Assembly: GCF_963675165.1 (NCBI RefSeq)
Contig: NC_087390.1
Location: 3,855,175-3,919,174 of the forward strand
DNA length: 64,000 nt
Origin: Halichondria panicea
Taxonomy: Eukaryota > Porifera > Demospongiae > Suberitida > Halichondriidae
Reading direction: 5' to 3'
Position 1 is the stretch's first letter. The number at the start of each line of letters is the position of its first letter. Below, one piece after another: positions 1-10,412 of this stretch. Made by a program: the position numbers and the translations under genes. Under the pieces are notes generated by a model. It saw only the letters and a list, made by a program, of their open reading frames with translations, had not been told where the DNA came from and made no database searches.

Positions 1-715
1 GCAATAGACCAGTTGCGCATAAGCCATGAGGAATTTAATTAGCCGTGACGTCACGATTGGACTGCTCCGAAAAATTCAAATCAATGTAAAAATTGCACTG
101 CATGCGCTTTGACCAGTGTTTTAAAGATCTGTTTATATATTTAAACAACATACAGCTATTTCTACTGCATGTGGAGTTTGAAGTAGCTCTAGAAAGCAAG
201 TTGAACTGGGCTAAAATCTGGAGTAAAGAGATGTCTGGCAAGCCTTTGTTTATGAAATGGTGACCTTTGTAGTAGAGAGTGGGAGTGGTTGGAAGTGTTA
301 GAAGTCCAAGAACATGAAGTAAACGAGAGTCTTTAAAGACACTTTCTTCTGGTGATGCAAAAAACCTACCCAGTCGAATCCCAACTACTATCTACTCTGC
401 TCTGGGAAGCAGTACAAAGAGGTATGGGGGCCCATCTTCTTCTAAACAGAGGCAGCAGATCTTGCCAGACATCTCTTTACTCCAGAATTTAGCCAGTTCA
501 ACTTACTGCAGTAGAAATTATTACTCTCCAGCTGTACGTTGTTTAAATAGATAAACATATTAAATAGATAAACATATCTTTATGATGCAGGTTAAAGCGC
601 ATGCGCATGCAGTGCAATTTTTACATTGATTTGCCAGTGAAAGGAATTTTCCGGAGCAGCCCAGTAAATTAATTATCCTCATGGCTTATGCTCAACTGGT
701 CTGTAGCAATTAATA
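1..715. repeat. Long foldback (inverted-repeat) element 1
   Basis: The left arm, about 1-245, returns in reverse complement at about 461-715. The outer ends pair (CAGTTGCGCATAAGCCATGA against TCATGGCTTATGCTCAACTG) and so do the inner ends (CTGGAGTAAAGAGATGTCTG against CAGACATCTCTTTACTCCAG). The spacer of about 215 bp shows no gene. This is the structure of a foldback or long-TIR non-autonomous DNA element. The left end may be cut by the window edge. Short ORFs inside are not supported. Confidence 0.75.
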
Positions 716-769
716 CAGAGCAACTATGCGGCATGAAGTCACCGTCATAACGTAAGCACTGCTCTATCG

Positions 770-930
770 GGTTTCCAGAGCAATAAAATGCCTAGCAACC
801 AAATACAACAAGGAATAAAATGGTGCAACATGTGTTGCCATAACAACCACGGTTTCCACGGTTTATCATTTTAAATGCTCGGCCAGCGGTGAGATAAAAT
901 CCCAAAATTTTTTTTTATGGATCAGCCTAA
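770..930 (+). repeat. Dispersed repeat, copy 1
   Basis: About 130 bp here matches the reverse strand at about 39,455-39,590. Shared blocks include GGAATAAAATGGTGCAACAT and CGGCCAGCGGTGAGATAAAA, separated by the same intervening sequence with substitutions. Neither copy has an ORF. This is probably a non-autonomous TE fragment whose family cannot be named from the sequence. Confidence 0.7.
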
Positions 931-1133
931 CGTAAGCTTGATTTTCACATCATATGAATGTAACAGTGCTAAGATATATCAATTTGAAGTACAATACGTA
1001 CATGTATTACTATAATTATCGGTGAACGATCTATGAAATTTACAAGCCACATAAAGACTGTTCATTACTGCTAATTCTATACTATACTATACTACTTGCC
1101 AGAGTCACACAGTGAGCCCTCCTCAGGTATATT

Positions 1134-1650
1134 AAGGACTGGGACCTTCAATTATTGCTGAATCAGCTAAAACGCAGCCACGCCCACGATTTTTAATATG
1201 TTTTGTGTGTAAAAATTTTGTGCAGCTACTGATCTTTTCTAGTTCTAAAAACGGTGTTCTAAACCTTCCTTTTAGCTCTTAATTCTTAGTGTAGTAGGTA
1301 GTTCAAAGGCTTAAGCAGACATATCTGCTGGGAGAGAGCCACTTCTTTGGCCAAAGGTGAGATTTTGCACAAAACTTAGTCTTACAGCTGACAATAAGTG
1401 ACATTTTTATTTTTATAGGCTAATAACTTACTCTAAATAGAACATGATGCTCTCTCCCAGCGGATATGTCTGCTTAAGCCTTTGAACTATCTACTACACT
1501 AGAGCTAAAAGGAAGGTTTAGAACACCGTTTTTAGAACTAAAAAAGATAAGTAGCTGCACAAAATTTTTACACACAAAGCATATTAAAAATCGTGGGCGT
1601 GGCTGCGTTTTAGCTGATTCAGCAATAATTGAAGGTCCCAGTCCCCTTAA
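1134..1650. repeat. Long foldback element 2
   Basis: The arms, about 1134-1341 and 1450-1650, are near-perfect inverted repeats. The outer ends pair (AAGGACTGGGACCTTCAATT with AATTGAAGGTCCCAGTCCCC) and the inner ends pair (GCAGACATATCTGCTGGGAG with CTCCCAGCGGATATGTCTGC). A third copy of the outer end lies near 33,728-33,760, so this is a dispersed family. No coding capacity is seen. Confidence 0.8.
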
Positions 1651-1654
1651 TATA

Positions 1655-2285
1655 CCCGAGTCTCCTGGTCCATAGCGCTAGCGTCTAGGTCCATGTCATG
1701 CATGTCCTCAGCCCCAGACAGTTCATCAGCGTCTGGCATAAAGCTGGTAGCCTTTGGGAGGTATCCTACTATCCCAAGTAAACAATCTAGCCATAGCTAT
1801 AAACTTCGTGCAAATTTTTGTGCAGTATTAATTTTTTGCAGTGGAGTTTACCTTCGCTTGCCTGGTCAGCCATAGGAGAGCAAGGAAGGGCGGGCTCAAT
1901 GCAGAGAGGGGGAGTGGCTCAGTGGGGAGGAGCTGGAAGGAGCCAGTTTGTGGGAGTGGCAATTCCTGGGCAGCCCGTCCATTCGCACATACCAATGCAA
2001 CGCATATACGCCATTGTTTTTTTTTTGCAGTTTAGTATGTTGCGGTAGTTATGGTGGTCATTCAGCAACCAATCAGATGGGACATATATCAGTTAATGCA
2101 CAGTGCCTCGGGGTTTATGACACACCACCCCTCGGGCTCACCTCGTAGTCGGGAGGTTTACTGTCATAAACCCCTCTACACTGTGCATTAACTAATACAT
2201 ATAATTATATGTACATGATATATATAATTTATATAGTATGTACATGATATACAGTATGCATGATATAGTATGCATGATATAGCTA
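1655..2285. other. Intergenic stretch with a small hairpin repeat
   Basis: No gene is supported here; the short ORFs have no recognisable motifs. A hairpin lies at 2092-2191, where GTTAATGCACAGTG pairs with CACTGTGCATTAAC around a GC-rich loop, probably a MITE. An AT-rich run rich in TGTACATGATATA follows at 2200-2282. Similar sequence recurs at 6303-6435. Confidence 0.5.
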
Positions 2286-2499
2286 CCATAAAAGCGCGTA
2301 ATTTTCGGGGGACAAAATATTCGTGGTTCAGCAATATTGAGACATTTCGTGGATAATATTTTCGTGGTAGCAGTTTGATGAAACCACACCCATCCAATAA
2401 TTACAATTAGAAAACGTAGCTAAGGCATCTGGCTGCATGCTGGAACCTCTGTACCGTCTTGCAAGCTTGTCTAACTTGCAAGCTTGTCTAACATCATAT

Positions 2500-3370
2500 T
2501 ATGGCTGTCTTTTTTGAAGTCAGAGCTATGATACGAGGATATCATGAGTACCAACACATTTGGAATGCTGTGATAGTAGCAATTCTCATGATCTCTATGC
2601 TGTGGCCATAATGAAGTCTGGAGTTGTCGTCGGGCATGTTCCACGCAAAATATCATCTATATGCACACTGTTTCTTCGACGTGGAGGAACCATGTATTGT
2701 ACGGTTATAGGGATAAGGCACTATTCTGAAGATTTAGTGCAAGGTGGTCTTGAAATACCTTGTGTTCTACGCTTTGAAGGTAGCGAGTTTTATGCTTCTA
2801 AAGCTGAAATACTGATTAAATCTGCTCTTGGTTCTATTAAAAACGTATCCGAGCAATCTGATGTTGGTGCTGAAGCTGTGACAGTTAAAAAGAGAAAGTT
2901 GATGGATGATAAGCCGATGACTGTACAGTGTCATCATGATTGAAAGGTGATAAGTTAAATGATCTCCACGTCAACTATGCTCAGAAGTTATTGAAAAGAC
3001 AATTTCCCAACCTCAATGGGTTTCAATCAACGCTCTTACAACAAAGGGGTGTAACTGAAAGTGCATTACAGTTACAGTACAGTTACAGCTACAAATCATA
3101 CATTGCCGAGAAGACCACTGGATTGCAGCATCCACTATTGGTTGTAGAGCAAATGAGGTGAATGTATACGATTCTGTGATGTTTCATACGCGAAACACTA
3201 AAATGCAGCCTTTACAGAAACAAATTGGTGGGGCAGATTGTGGTCTGTTTGCCATAGCAGTAATTACCTCTATTGCATATGGCACTGATCCTTGCCAAAC
3301 ACATTTCAAGCAAGAAGATATGAGAAAACATATCCTGAAATGCTTTGGAGAGGAACACAAATTATGATTG
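2500..3370 (+). pseudogene. HIRAN-like plus Ulp1-type (C48) cysteine protease-like protein, decayed
   Basis: Frames covering 2525-2940 encode a HIRAN-like segment (YHEYQHIW, then LYAVAIMKSGVVVGHVPRK, FLRRGGTM and LEIPCVLRF). Frames at 2940-3366 encode NDLHVNYAQKLLKRQFPNL and then a Ulp1-like peptidase core. The catalytic His is in EDHWIAASTIGCRANEV, an Asp in NVYDSV, and the Gln and Cys in QKQIGGADCGLFAIA. Ulp1 enzymes cleave SUMO-type conjugates; some animal DNA transposons carry Ulp1-like genes of unknown role. Several frameshifts and a stop show it is inactive here, although the catalytic His/Asp/Gln/Cys set is still readable. The start is uncertain. Confidence 0.7.
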
Positions 3371-3569
3371 ATCATGAACTTAAGTTGACTGCCTGTTACT
3401 TGTTTAATATATATACACATGCATGGAGTGGTCTTTATTTATTTTATGTTTTTCAGGCCGTAGAATCTTACTATACCCTTGTCCAACCTCCCAATGTCGT
3501 GCGTGCTTATATATAAAATTTTTCAACTGCCAAAAATAGTCAAGTAAGTAATCAGCTGTAATACCCGCT

Positions 3570-4740
3570 CCAGTAAATCCGTTCTTTAATAATATCTGGA
3601 TGTGATTTGAGGAACCATCTGGCCACTAGTGGTTTAACAATGCTCAGTCTCAAATCTACAGGCTATTTGCTGCCTTAATCTGACGCATAAACACTTTGGC
3701 ACATCTAACATCTAGGGGCTGTAAGCGATCAGTACTGTAAGCGATCAGTACAGTTGGCGGGTATATCGAAATTGCTTTTCTGCAGAAGCTCCAAAATTGC
3801 TGGTGTACATTGGCCCTTAAATTTGTCGTAAATAACCAGAGCATGACATAGGGCACAAGACAATATAGTCTTTCATCGTAAGTTCATTTGACCAATGATT
3901 TGGACTGTGGATTATATGCCAATCGGTTGGAAAATTGTACACAGGGTGGGTGGTATAACAGTTGCATAGGCAAGAAATCACCACTCATCGAGACCCCGAA
4001 AACAGCTGCCTTTTGTCATCAATCCCACAAATCTCAACACGCTTAGATCCCATTGTCCAGGATGATACAGGGACATTCCTGTTAGGTCCCAATTGATAAC
4101 TAGGTCCAAAGGGATACTCTCCATGCTGACACAGGCTTTGATGTCCAATAAAAATTGCTCTTTCTTGTCGATACCTTAGCCTTAGTGCTAGCCCTTCGTT
4201 TAACCATTCCCATTTCCCCACCATTTAGTATATGACCACCATTACAGGTAAGCATGTTGGCGTCTACACTTTTAACTATTCCTTCTGCACAAGCACCACG
4301 TTCTCGAAAGTTAGTTAAGTATTCCCGCACCGCACTTGCCTATCCATCTCCTCGCCAAGCAATAGTGGTCTACCTTTCTTGTTACACCTGTAGATCTACT
4401 TGATATCTTCTTTCTTCAATCCGATATGCCAATCTCTCACAGTATTTTCTTTTAAAGCTGGAAATTCTTTATATAATTCCGAACCGCAGCAGTTACACCA
4501 TTCTCTGCAGCAAAGACGGCTTTTTGCTTTTGGGTAAATTTGGCATAGAAGCCCCTAGTCTTAGTAACAGTAGTTGAGCTTGTAGACAGGTTTGATTCTT
4601 TTAAAAGTTCCCTCACTTTAGAATTGGCACCTAGAATGGAACTCTTTGGGATAGATCTTGCAAGTAGACCACGCTTTCCTCCTTGCTGAAGTATTTCCAA
4701 AGAGCCATTCATCAGAGAGCAGCCACAGCGCAGCAGGCAG
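3570..4740 (-). pseudogene. Pogo-like (DDE_1 type) transposase, decayed
   Basis: Reverse-strand fragments in several frames, in N to C order: TKTRGFYAKFTQKQKAVFA near 4550, an EYLTNFRERGA segment, SVDANMLTCNGGHI, MVKRRASTKAKVS, VPVSSWTMGSKRVEICGIDD with a DKRQ motif, HSPNHWSNE, TDRLQPLDV and finally VKPLVARWFLKSHPDII near 3600. This order matches pogo-like transposases with an N-terminal DNA-binding half and a DDE_1 nuclease. The domesticated relatives are CENP-B and Jerky proteins. Many frameshifts exist, one caused by a perfect 16-bp tandem duplication at 3720-3751. It runs convergently to the Ulp1-like gene. Confidence 0.75.
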
Positions 4741-4834
4741 GTAAAAAATGTTATTCGTGGGATATTCGTGGTCCAGTGTTCAACCACGAAAACCACGAAT
4801 ATTTTGCCCCACGAAAATTACACGCTATACGGTA

Positions 4835-5055
4835 TACTAGTATGATACTATATATAGTAGGTTACTAGTTTATATAAAAGGAAAAAATACGTATCTTAAC
4901 CACGATCGTGGCCTGCAATAGTGACTTTTTTTGCGAAATTCTAGTAGCTCGAACTACGCACATCCCTGAAGAGCTGTAGAATCACGTGCAATTTAGTCTA
5001 GAATTTCCAAGCTATGTTAAAATTTCATTAGAACTATCTAGACTATCTAGTATAA
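4835..5055. other. Short AT-rich spacer
   Basis: AT-rich sequence between the pogo-like element and the recombinase relic. No gene or repeat is recognised. Confidence 0.4.
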
Positions 5056-6165
5056 TTATATTGACTCCAATAACTTCTTTTTTTGAGCTGCCAGCACACT
5101 GGCAGAATTTTCGAAAGGGCTGATTCCACAGAACACCTCCAAGAACACCAAGTGGCCAGGCCTGGAAATCTACCAGGCACCCTGAAGACCAAGTTCCTGA
5201 AGACTTCCTGCAGTGCACTGATCCAGACACCATCAACAACCAGCTAAATTGAAACAAGGAAGACAAACGGAGCTCAATATCCACCGGCAACTCTTCACTC
5301 CCTGCTTTGTGGCGTCTTGAGGTGTATGCGTGAATCTGTATGCGTGAATCTGTATGCGTGAATCAAACCCTGTCGGATGCCCAAATTTCCTCGACAAAAA
5401 AGACACCCGGTTCAGACCACTTCAACGTACACTTGACTACTACTTTCTATACTGTTGGAAAATTTTTCTGTTTGCGCGGAGGTCAAGAACACAGGTGTCT
5501 CAAACTCAGCCAATTACAACGTGGCGACGGCAAATACATATACCACGAAAACGTGTCGAAGAATCGAAATGGAAGCTTTAGGCAGTTGCATTTGTCAGCG
5601 AAGCTTCTGTTGAAGCTCATTGATTCTCGACAGATACATCAGGAGGCTGCCACAAGAAGCCAGGGACAAAGACCTTTTTTATGTGAGACCTCATGAAAAA
5701 GCTCTTCCAGGCGACGATAACACCATGGTATACCGCAGTACCACTGGGAAAGCACACTCTGCAGCAGAAGCTATGCGCAAATGCTGGCGTGGTTGGACAC
5801 AAGACAAACCACAGTCTGAGGGCATCCAGTGCAACAGCAATGTACAATGCTGGAATACCGGAAAAGCTCATACAATACAAGAAAGAACTGGACATCGCTC
5901 ACTGGACACCTATGAAAGATCGAACGATCAGCAGCAAAAAGAAGCTGTATCCTCAATTATGTCTCTCCCACAACTGAACTGCAAAAACACCATCGAACAG
6001 CAAGAAAAACACTCAATATACCGGTAAACCAAACTTCTCTTCCTATAAGTTTTGGGAACCTGCAAGGATGTACGATAAATATTTCAAACAACTCAACTGC
6101 AATAACTCAACTGCAATAAAAATGACGGAGACTGAAGTTGACGAACTGTACTCTCAGTTTTAACC
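5055..6165 (+). pseudogene. Crypton-like tyrosine recombinase (DUF3504/ZMYM-like), decayed
   Basis: Several plus-strand frames together encode a phage-integrase-like catalytic domain. An N-terminal segment carries LGCPNFLDKKDTRF-like sequence near 5355. It is followed by KFFCLRGGQEHRCLKLSQL, RYIRRLPQEARDKDLFYVRP, WYTAVPLGKHTLQQKL, AGVVGHKTNHSLRASSATAM, AGIPEKLIQ, ERTGHRSLDTYERS and KEAVSSIMSLPQ. The Arg of CLRGGQE, the HSLR box, the TGHRS box and the following Tyr fit the R..HxxR..H..Y active site of tyrosine recombinases. Animals carry this family as Crypton transposons and as domesticated genes of the ZMYM/QRICH1/KIAA1958 type. Frameshifts and a 14-bp triplication (5331-5372) break it. No ends were found. 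Confidence 0.7.
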
Positions 6166-6480
6166 TGTATACTGCAGCTATAGCTACTTAGCTCTATTCT
6201 TATAATTATTGTATTTTTACTACTGCTATGCTTGAGGTGCCAATTTATGAGGCCAATTTATGACGGTTAAACCTCACTAGACTACATGGCAAAAGTGTAG
6301 TAGGTGGGATATATACTATATATATATCATGTACATACTCTATGTATATCATGTACATACTATATATATTATGTACAACATGTGCATACTATCTATGTAC
6401 ATCATGCATACTATGTACAACATGTGCACATGCTGCATCACGTGACTAGAGTAAGTACAGACTGGGCATGCCCAGTAGCA
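6165..6480. repeat. TGTACATACTATATAT-type tandem repeat
   Basis: From 6303 to 6435 an irregular tandem array of TATATCATGTACATAC-like units, related to the array at 2200-2282, fills the gap. The rest is AT-rich and featureless. An apparent histidine/tyrosine-rich ORF here is only a translation of the repeat. Confidence 0.6.
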
Positions 6481-6486
6481 CATGGC

Positions 6487-7915
6487 AAGGAAAAGAAAAT
6501 GGCTACAAGTCCAAGTATTGTACAAGCTCTGGCAACTCTAGCTGGTGCTCTACGTCTACTAGTTCCAATCCCAGTGAATCCCAAGCTGCTACAGGTAAAT
6601 ATGCTATAAAGAAGGGTATAAGGGTATAAACATCTTACCAAAAGTTAATATGTACTAGAATTATATTGTCAACTTTCAATGCCCACTGCTCTACATGTTC
6701 TCCCATCATACATCATTCAAAAGTGAAACGGCCAAAGACATATGATCGTGATGTGTTTTGTCTTCCTATACCGGAAGAATGGGTGGTAGCATCGTTCTTG
6801 GCTAGGGGAAACTGTTGGCTAGGGGAAACTGCACTTAACCACAGAAATGGAGGATCCGCGGTCCAATGGGGAACAATCCCGACCTGTACCTTCAGCCAAC
6901 TGGAGGGGGGGCTCGGTCGTTAACAATACCATCCCTGAGTTCCCAACAAGTGGCAAAAATTGGAGTGATATACAGTTAGCTTTGTCTACTGTGATGTAAG
7001 TGTAGTAGATATAAATCAGCGCATCTTAGCGCTAACTTGATATTCATTCTGCAACTCTAAAAATGTTGTGTGGGGTGTGTGCAGTGTACGTAAGTTTCGA
7101 AACTTACGACTATCAGAACGTGTAATCGTTTTCGTTTTGGTTAGGCTGAGGTGACTGATGGTAAAGTACGGTGCCCACTTCCGGAGGCACTCCACAAGTG
7201 ACTGCGTCATCTAGCAGTCAGGCTCAGCGTGACAGTTACAGGTGTGTGTGTGTGTGCGTGTTCACGTGTGTGTGTGTGCTGTCCATTGAATTTTCAGTGA
7301 TGAATACTCTTAGGGAATTTGTTGACCTGATAGACTTAATGCATTATGGTCTAAATTTTTTGCACTACTAATCGGTGCTGCACTGTACATAGTACAAAGA
7401 GGTACATGTATGCAACAGCAAAACAGCCCCACGTGGGCGGACAAAGTGCTAGAAATATTTTAGCACTTCACTTATTCATCTGCATGCCCACATGGTCTCA
7501 CATGGTCTCTTCTTACATAATATGTGTTCACTATTTTCAGCTCTATAATTATAGTGATGAGAAGAAGATGGACAAAGATGTAAAACACGTTATACTCCAA
7601 CATCAACGCCGAGCGATACTGATGTTGAAGATGTGCAACGAATCCATGTGCGACGATCCAACTTGAACTTGTTTTCGGACGCTCTTCGTCAGTTCTCTAG
7701 AAGCAGCTTTGACACTACTAAAATGCTGCGTGTCAGATTCTTAGGAGAGCCAGGATCAGATGAGGGAGGCCCCCAGAGGGAGTTTTTACACCTGCTGTTG
7801 AATGAAATTTTTAGTGCATCACTGTTCAGTGGGTACCCAGATCAAGGCTGTTTCTGACAACACGTTCTTCTATATCGGAAAAATGAAAAAATGGTTGCTA
7901 CAAGGTGAGGTGCTG
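6487..7915 (+). pseudogene. HECT-type E3 ubiquitin ligase-like gene, 5' part
   Basis: The best supported exon, about 7630-7910, reads SDALRQFSRSSFDTTKMLRV, then RFLGEPGSDEGGPQREFLHL, NEIFSASLFSGYP and, after a frame change, AVSDNTFFYIGKM. This is the N-lobe of a HECT domain, in which the LGEPGSDEGGPQREF segment is characteristic. Upstream candidate exons are a Ser/Thr-rich piece at about 6500-6594 followed by a GTAAAT donor, and KVKRPKTYDRDVFCLP near 6722. HECT ligases form a thioester with ubiquitin before passing it to a substrate. The gene stops at a gypsy relic (8003-8870) and resumes at 8888. Frameshifts suggest it is dead, but both lobes are recognisable. Confidence 0.65.
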
Positions 7916-7949
7916 TGAGAGATTGGAACTAATTATTATTATCATTTTT

Positions 7950-8002
7950 GTGATTAGTATGATTTTTGTGATTAGTATGATTTTTGTGATTAGTATCATT
8001 TT
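7950..8002 (+). repeat. Triplicated 19-bp unit
   Basis: ATTTTTGTGATTAGTAT(G) occurs three times in tandem immediately before the gypsy relic. It is one of the many short tandem duplications in this window. Confidence 0.8.
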
Positions 8003-8870
8003 TGTGTGGGAGGTCAGGTGACTGACCTCGTGTTGAGAAAGAGACTAAGTAAAAAGAGATTTGTGTATTTGTGTTAAAGCTGATTTTAAAGTAGGCTACC
8101 CAACGAAAACTAATTTAAAGTAGTTGTAAAGTAGGAGTGCTCAGCTACATATTGGTGGCAGCGGTAGGTCTACTGGTTTGGATAGACCCATGATCTATGA
8201 GTCCGACAGGAACGATATGGAACAATATACAAGAGAACAAGTACCGCTAGTGCTAGTCAAAGGCGAACTAACTGAAGGCCCTTCTAGAAGCGCATGACTA
8301 CTGGAAAAGAACTGCCAGTGCGGCCAAGTACAAACTCTGATCAGAAAGTACAAGGTTGCACACTCGGTGTCGGCACACCCAATACGGCAACCCGCTTACC
8401 GGATTCCCCAAGCTCATAAGGCTGAAGTTGTGGCGGAGATTGAGAAGATGAGAGATTGAGAAGATGAGAGCCGTCAGTCAGTCGGAGCGGATATGCATCG
8501 CTTATCGAAAGTTGAATGCGGTATCGCGAATGGATGCCTACCCAATGCCATGACCTACTGGGAAAAGCTGGCTACATCTCAACATCTCAACACTTGATTT
8601 GGCCAAGGGCTACTGGCAAGTTCCTCTTTCTCCTGGTACTGGCGAAAAGACGGGCCTGCTTGAGTTTACGGTGATGCCGTTCGGTTTGCAAGCGACGTTC
8701 CAGCGCCTGTTGGACTCAGTGGTGGCTGGTCTAAGCTTCTGTGCGGCTTACTTGGACGATGTTGTCGTTTTCAGGACAGAGCACATATCTCATCTGGAGC
8801 AGGTAATCGTCAGTCAAGGCAAGTAAGTGCCAAATTGGATCTTGGTCATGTAGTCGGAGGACTTTGAAGT
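8003..8870 (+). mobile_element. Gypsy LTR retrotransposon relic (LTR, PBS, RT fragment)
   Basis: An LTR-like block (about 8003-8149, beginning TGTGTGGGAGG and ending AGCTACA) is followed by TGGTGGCAGCGG. The same primer-binding site follows the LTR of the intact gypsy at 10,385. Gag is missing. Reverse-transcriptase fragments follow: YRKLNAVSRMDAYPMP-like sequence in broken frames near 8500, then AKGYWQVPLSP, PFGLQATFQRLLD and AAYLDDVVVF with the YLDD active site (8599-8826). The fragment ends before RNase H. It splits a HECT gene and carries 16-17 bp tandem duplications near 8449 and 8577. Confidence 0.75.
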
Positions 8871-8887
8871 GACATCTGCTTACTTGT

Positions 8888-9209
8888 GTGATTCTATATC
8901 GATACATTATTCACACAATGGTTCTAACAATCGCACCAAAGAAGAAGCCATCATGTATAATTGGCATCTTCGGTCTTTCTGAAGCAGACGGCGAAGTACG
9001 CTTGGCGGATGTGATGATGTTTATGAGTGGCTCGTCAAAAGTTCCTGCAACAGGATTTCCAAAAACGCCCACCATCAGATTTACAGATGTTGACTGTGTG
9101 TCCACAAGTGACGTATCTATCACTGACGTATCTATCACTGATGCTTCCAAGGAAGATGGCAGTTCGAACAATTTCAGATGAAAATGATTACGGGTTTGGA
9201 ACTATTTGA
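8888..9209 (+). pseudogene. HECT-type ligase, C-terminal part of the interrupted gene
   Basis: The reading frame contains GEVRLADVMMFMSGSSKVPA, then TGFPKTPTIRF and, after a frame change near 9178, SDENDYGFGTI before a stop. The pattern of a xxFxSGSxxxPxxGFxxxPxIxF segment and a GFG ending resembles the end of HECT domains of the G2E3-like kind in marine invertebrates. Because it lies just downstream of the gypsy relic and on the same strand as the N-lobe, it is read as the 3' end of the same gene. A 15-bp tandem duplication at 9107-9137 adds a repeated SITDV-like motif. Confidence 0.55.
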
Positions 9210-9455
9210 GCAGTTCAGTGTCGATCATTGTCGATCATTGAGATAACTTCAATAATTCATTAAATCAGAACTCTGATACATACAAAAATACCTTCTAGAA
9301 CACTAGTACAGAAATGACTAAACAAGAACATGAAACCACTAGAACTAACACAACACAGTATTTACGGAATCACAGGTTTACAGTACAGTATTTACGGAAT
9401 CACAGTCTTTATCTTAATGTTAGTTCCATGTTAGTTCCATGTCGTAAGGATACCA
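9210..9455 (-). repeat. Probable 3' LTR of the older minus-strand gypsy
   Basis: On the minus strand a purine tract (AGGGGAGGAAA) is followed directly by TGTGGTATCC, as expected for a polypurine tract next to a 3' LTR starting TG. The LTR would run leftward from about 9455. Its far end was not defined and no matching 5' LTR was found beyond 16,080. No other feature is seen in this stretch. Confidence 0.45.
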
Positions 9456-10252
9456 CATTTCCTCCCCTGTTAAATGTTAGTGTACCCACCATATCGTTCA
9501 GGCCTGTTGCGATTTCTTTGCGGATAGCACCAGTCGAGGGTGACTCATCAGGTGGGGTCTGATCAGGGGAAACTTCAAAATCTTGCAAATTTGGATTTGT
9601 TATATCGTCTTGTGATGACTCGGTGGTGGAAAGAGAAAGAGAATGAGTTCTATCACGTATGTGGTCGAGATGTCGACATAGTATCCTTTGTAAGATACTG
9701 GTCCTGTCTGTTGTACAATGCTTCCTGGAAGCCATGTACCATCTGTTCGGAAATCTTTGAGCATTACTTGTTGACCAACAGAGAACGTCCTCGGTTTAGC
9801 ATGTTTGTCATGTTGCTGTTTCTGTTTCATCTGCTTGTCAGATACTGTGTTTGGTTTGAGGAGATCGAATCGTGTACTTATTTTTCTTTGAAGGAACAGT
9901 TCACTCGGTGAGACGTTAGTGGGAACAGTTCCCTCGGTGAGACGTTAGTGGTAGCATGTGGGTATGACAGTAAAAACTGAGCCAATCTTGTTTTCAAACT
10001 CAGTCCTTCTCGAGGGATGGTATGGAGCATTTCGTATGCCATTGGCTTGGACAAAATCGCTAAATTCTTGGGATGTGAATTGTGCACCATTGTCGGAAAC
10101 TTCTGGTAGTCCATACCGAGCAAATAGTACTTGCAGTGCCTCGATTGTGTTTTGAGACGTGGTGGAAGACATCTGAATCACTTCTGGCCACTTGAAATGG
10201 GCATCTACAACCACTAGAAACATTTTGTTAAAGAATGGACCAGCGTAGTCAA
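9456..10252 (-). pseudogene. Older gypsy pol, integrase core and C-terminus
   Basis: The minus strand encodes the integrase core DYAGPFFNKMFLVVVDAHFK, WPEV, ARYGLPEVSDNGAQFTSQEF and NGIRNAPYHPS. A C-terminal region follows with KQQHDKHAKPRTFSVGQQVM, GTWLPGSIVQQTGPVSY and a basic tail. The Asp residues of VVDAH and SDNGAQF are two of the three integrase catalytic acids. The upstream half lies at 14,392-16,080, because a younger gypsy was inserted exactly inside the HIDYAGPF segment with a GTCAA duplication. Confidence 0.8.
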
Positions 10253-10384
10253 TGTGACATAACTGACTATTATTAGATAGTATTACATCATGTGTTCTAT
10301 ATTTAACATCTATATATGATTACTGTATGTTAAGTTTTGTTCAGTTCTGAATATTATTATTATTGCTAAAGCTATAATACCACA
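10253..10384 (+). repeat. 5' LTR of the young gypsy
   Basis: A 132-bp direct repeat that starts TGTGACATAAC and ends TAATACCACA, identical to 14,260-14,391. It should hold the promoter; no TATA box can be called with confidence in this AT-rich sequence. Confidence 0.93.
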
Positions 10385-10412
10385 TGGTGGCAGCGGTGAT
10401 CCTACTCTAGCC

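Larger units (their letters stand above)
2286..4832. mobile_element. TA-flanked DNA transposon with pogo-like transposase and a HIRAN/Ulp1-like gene
   Basis: The left end (TA then CCATAAAAGCGCGTAATTTTCG, interrupted here by name only as the first 22 bases from 2286) is inverted at the right end, which reads GTGTAATTTTCGTGGGG on the reverse strand and finishes CGCTATACGG before TA (4833-4834). TTCGTGG recurs several times just inside both ends. Flanking TA dinucleotides fit Tc1/mariner/pogo insertion. Two convergent decayed genes lie inside: a HIRAN/Ulp1-like gene (plus) and a pogo-like transposase (minus). An isolated end of the same family (CCGTATAGCGGGTATATTTC) lies at 22,201. That both genes belong to one element is inferred from the enclosing ends. 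Confidence 0.65.

Noticed and set aside
1693..2148. Overlapping plus-strand ORFs of 60-76 codons
   Set aside because: No domain, no codon bias, and overlapping frames in repeat-rich DNA.
6303..6470. His/Tyr/Cys-rich peptide resembling a metal-binding protein
   Set aside because: It is the reading of TGTACATACTATATAT-type tandem repeats.
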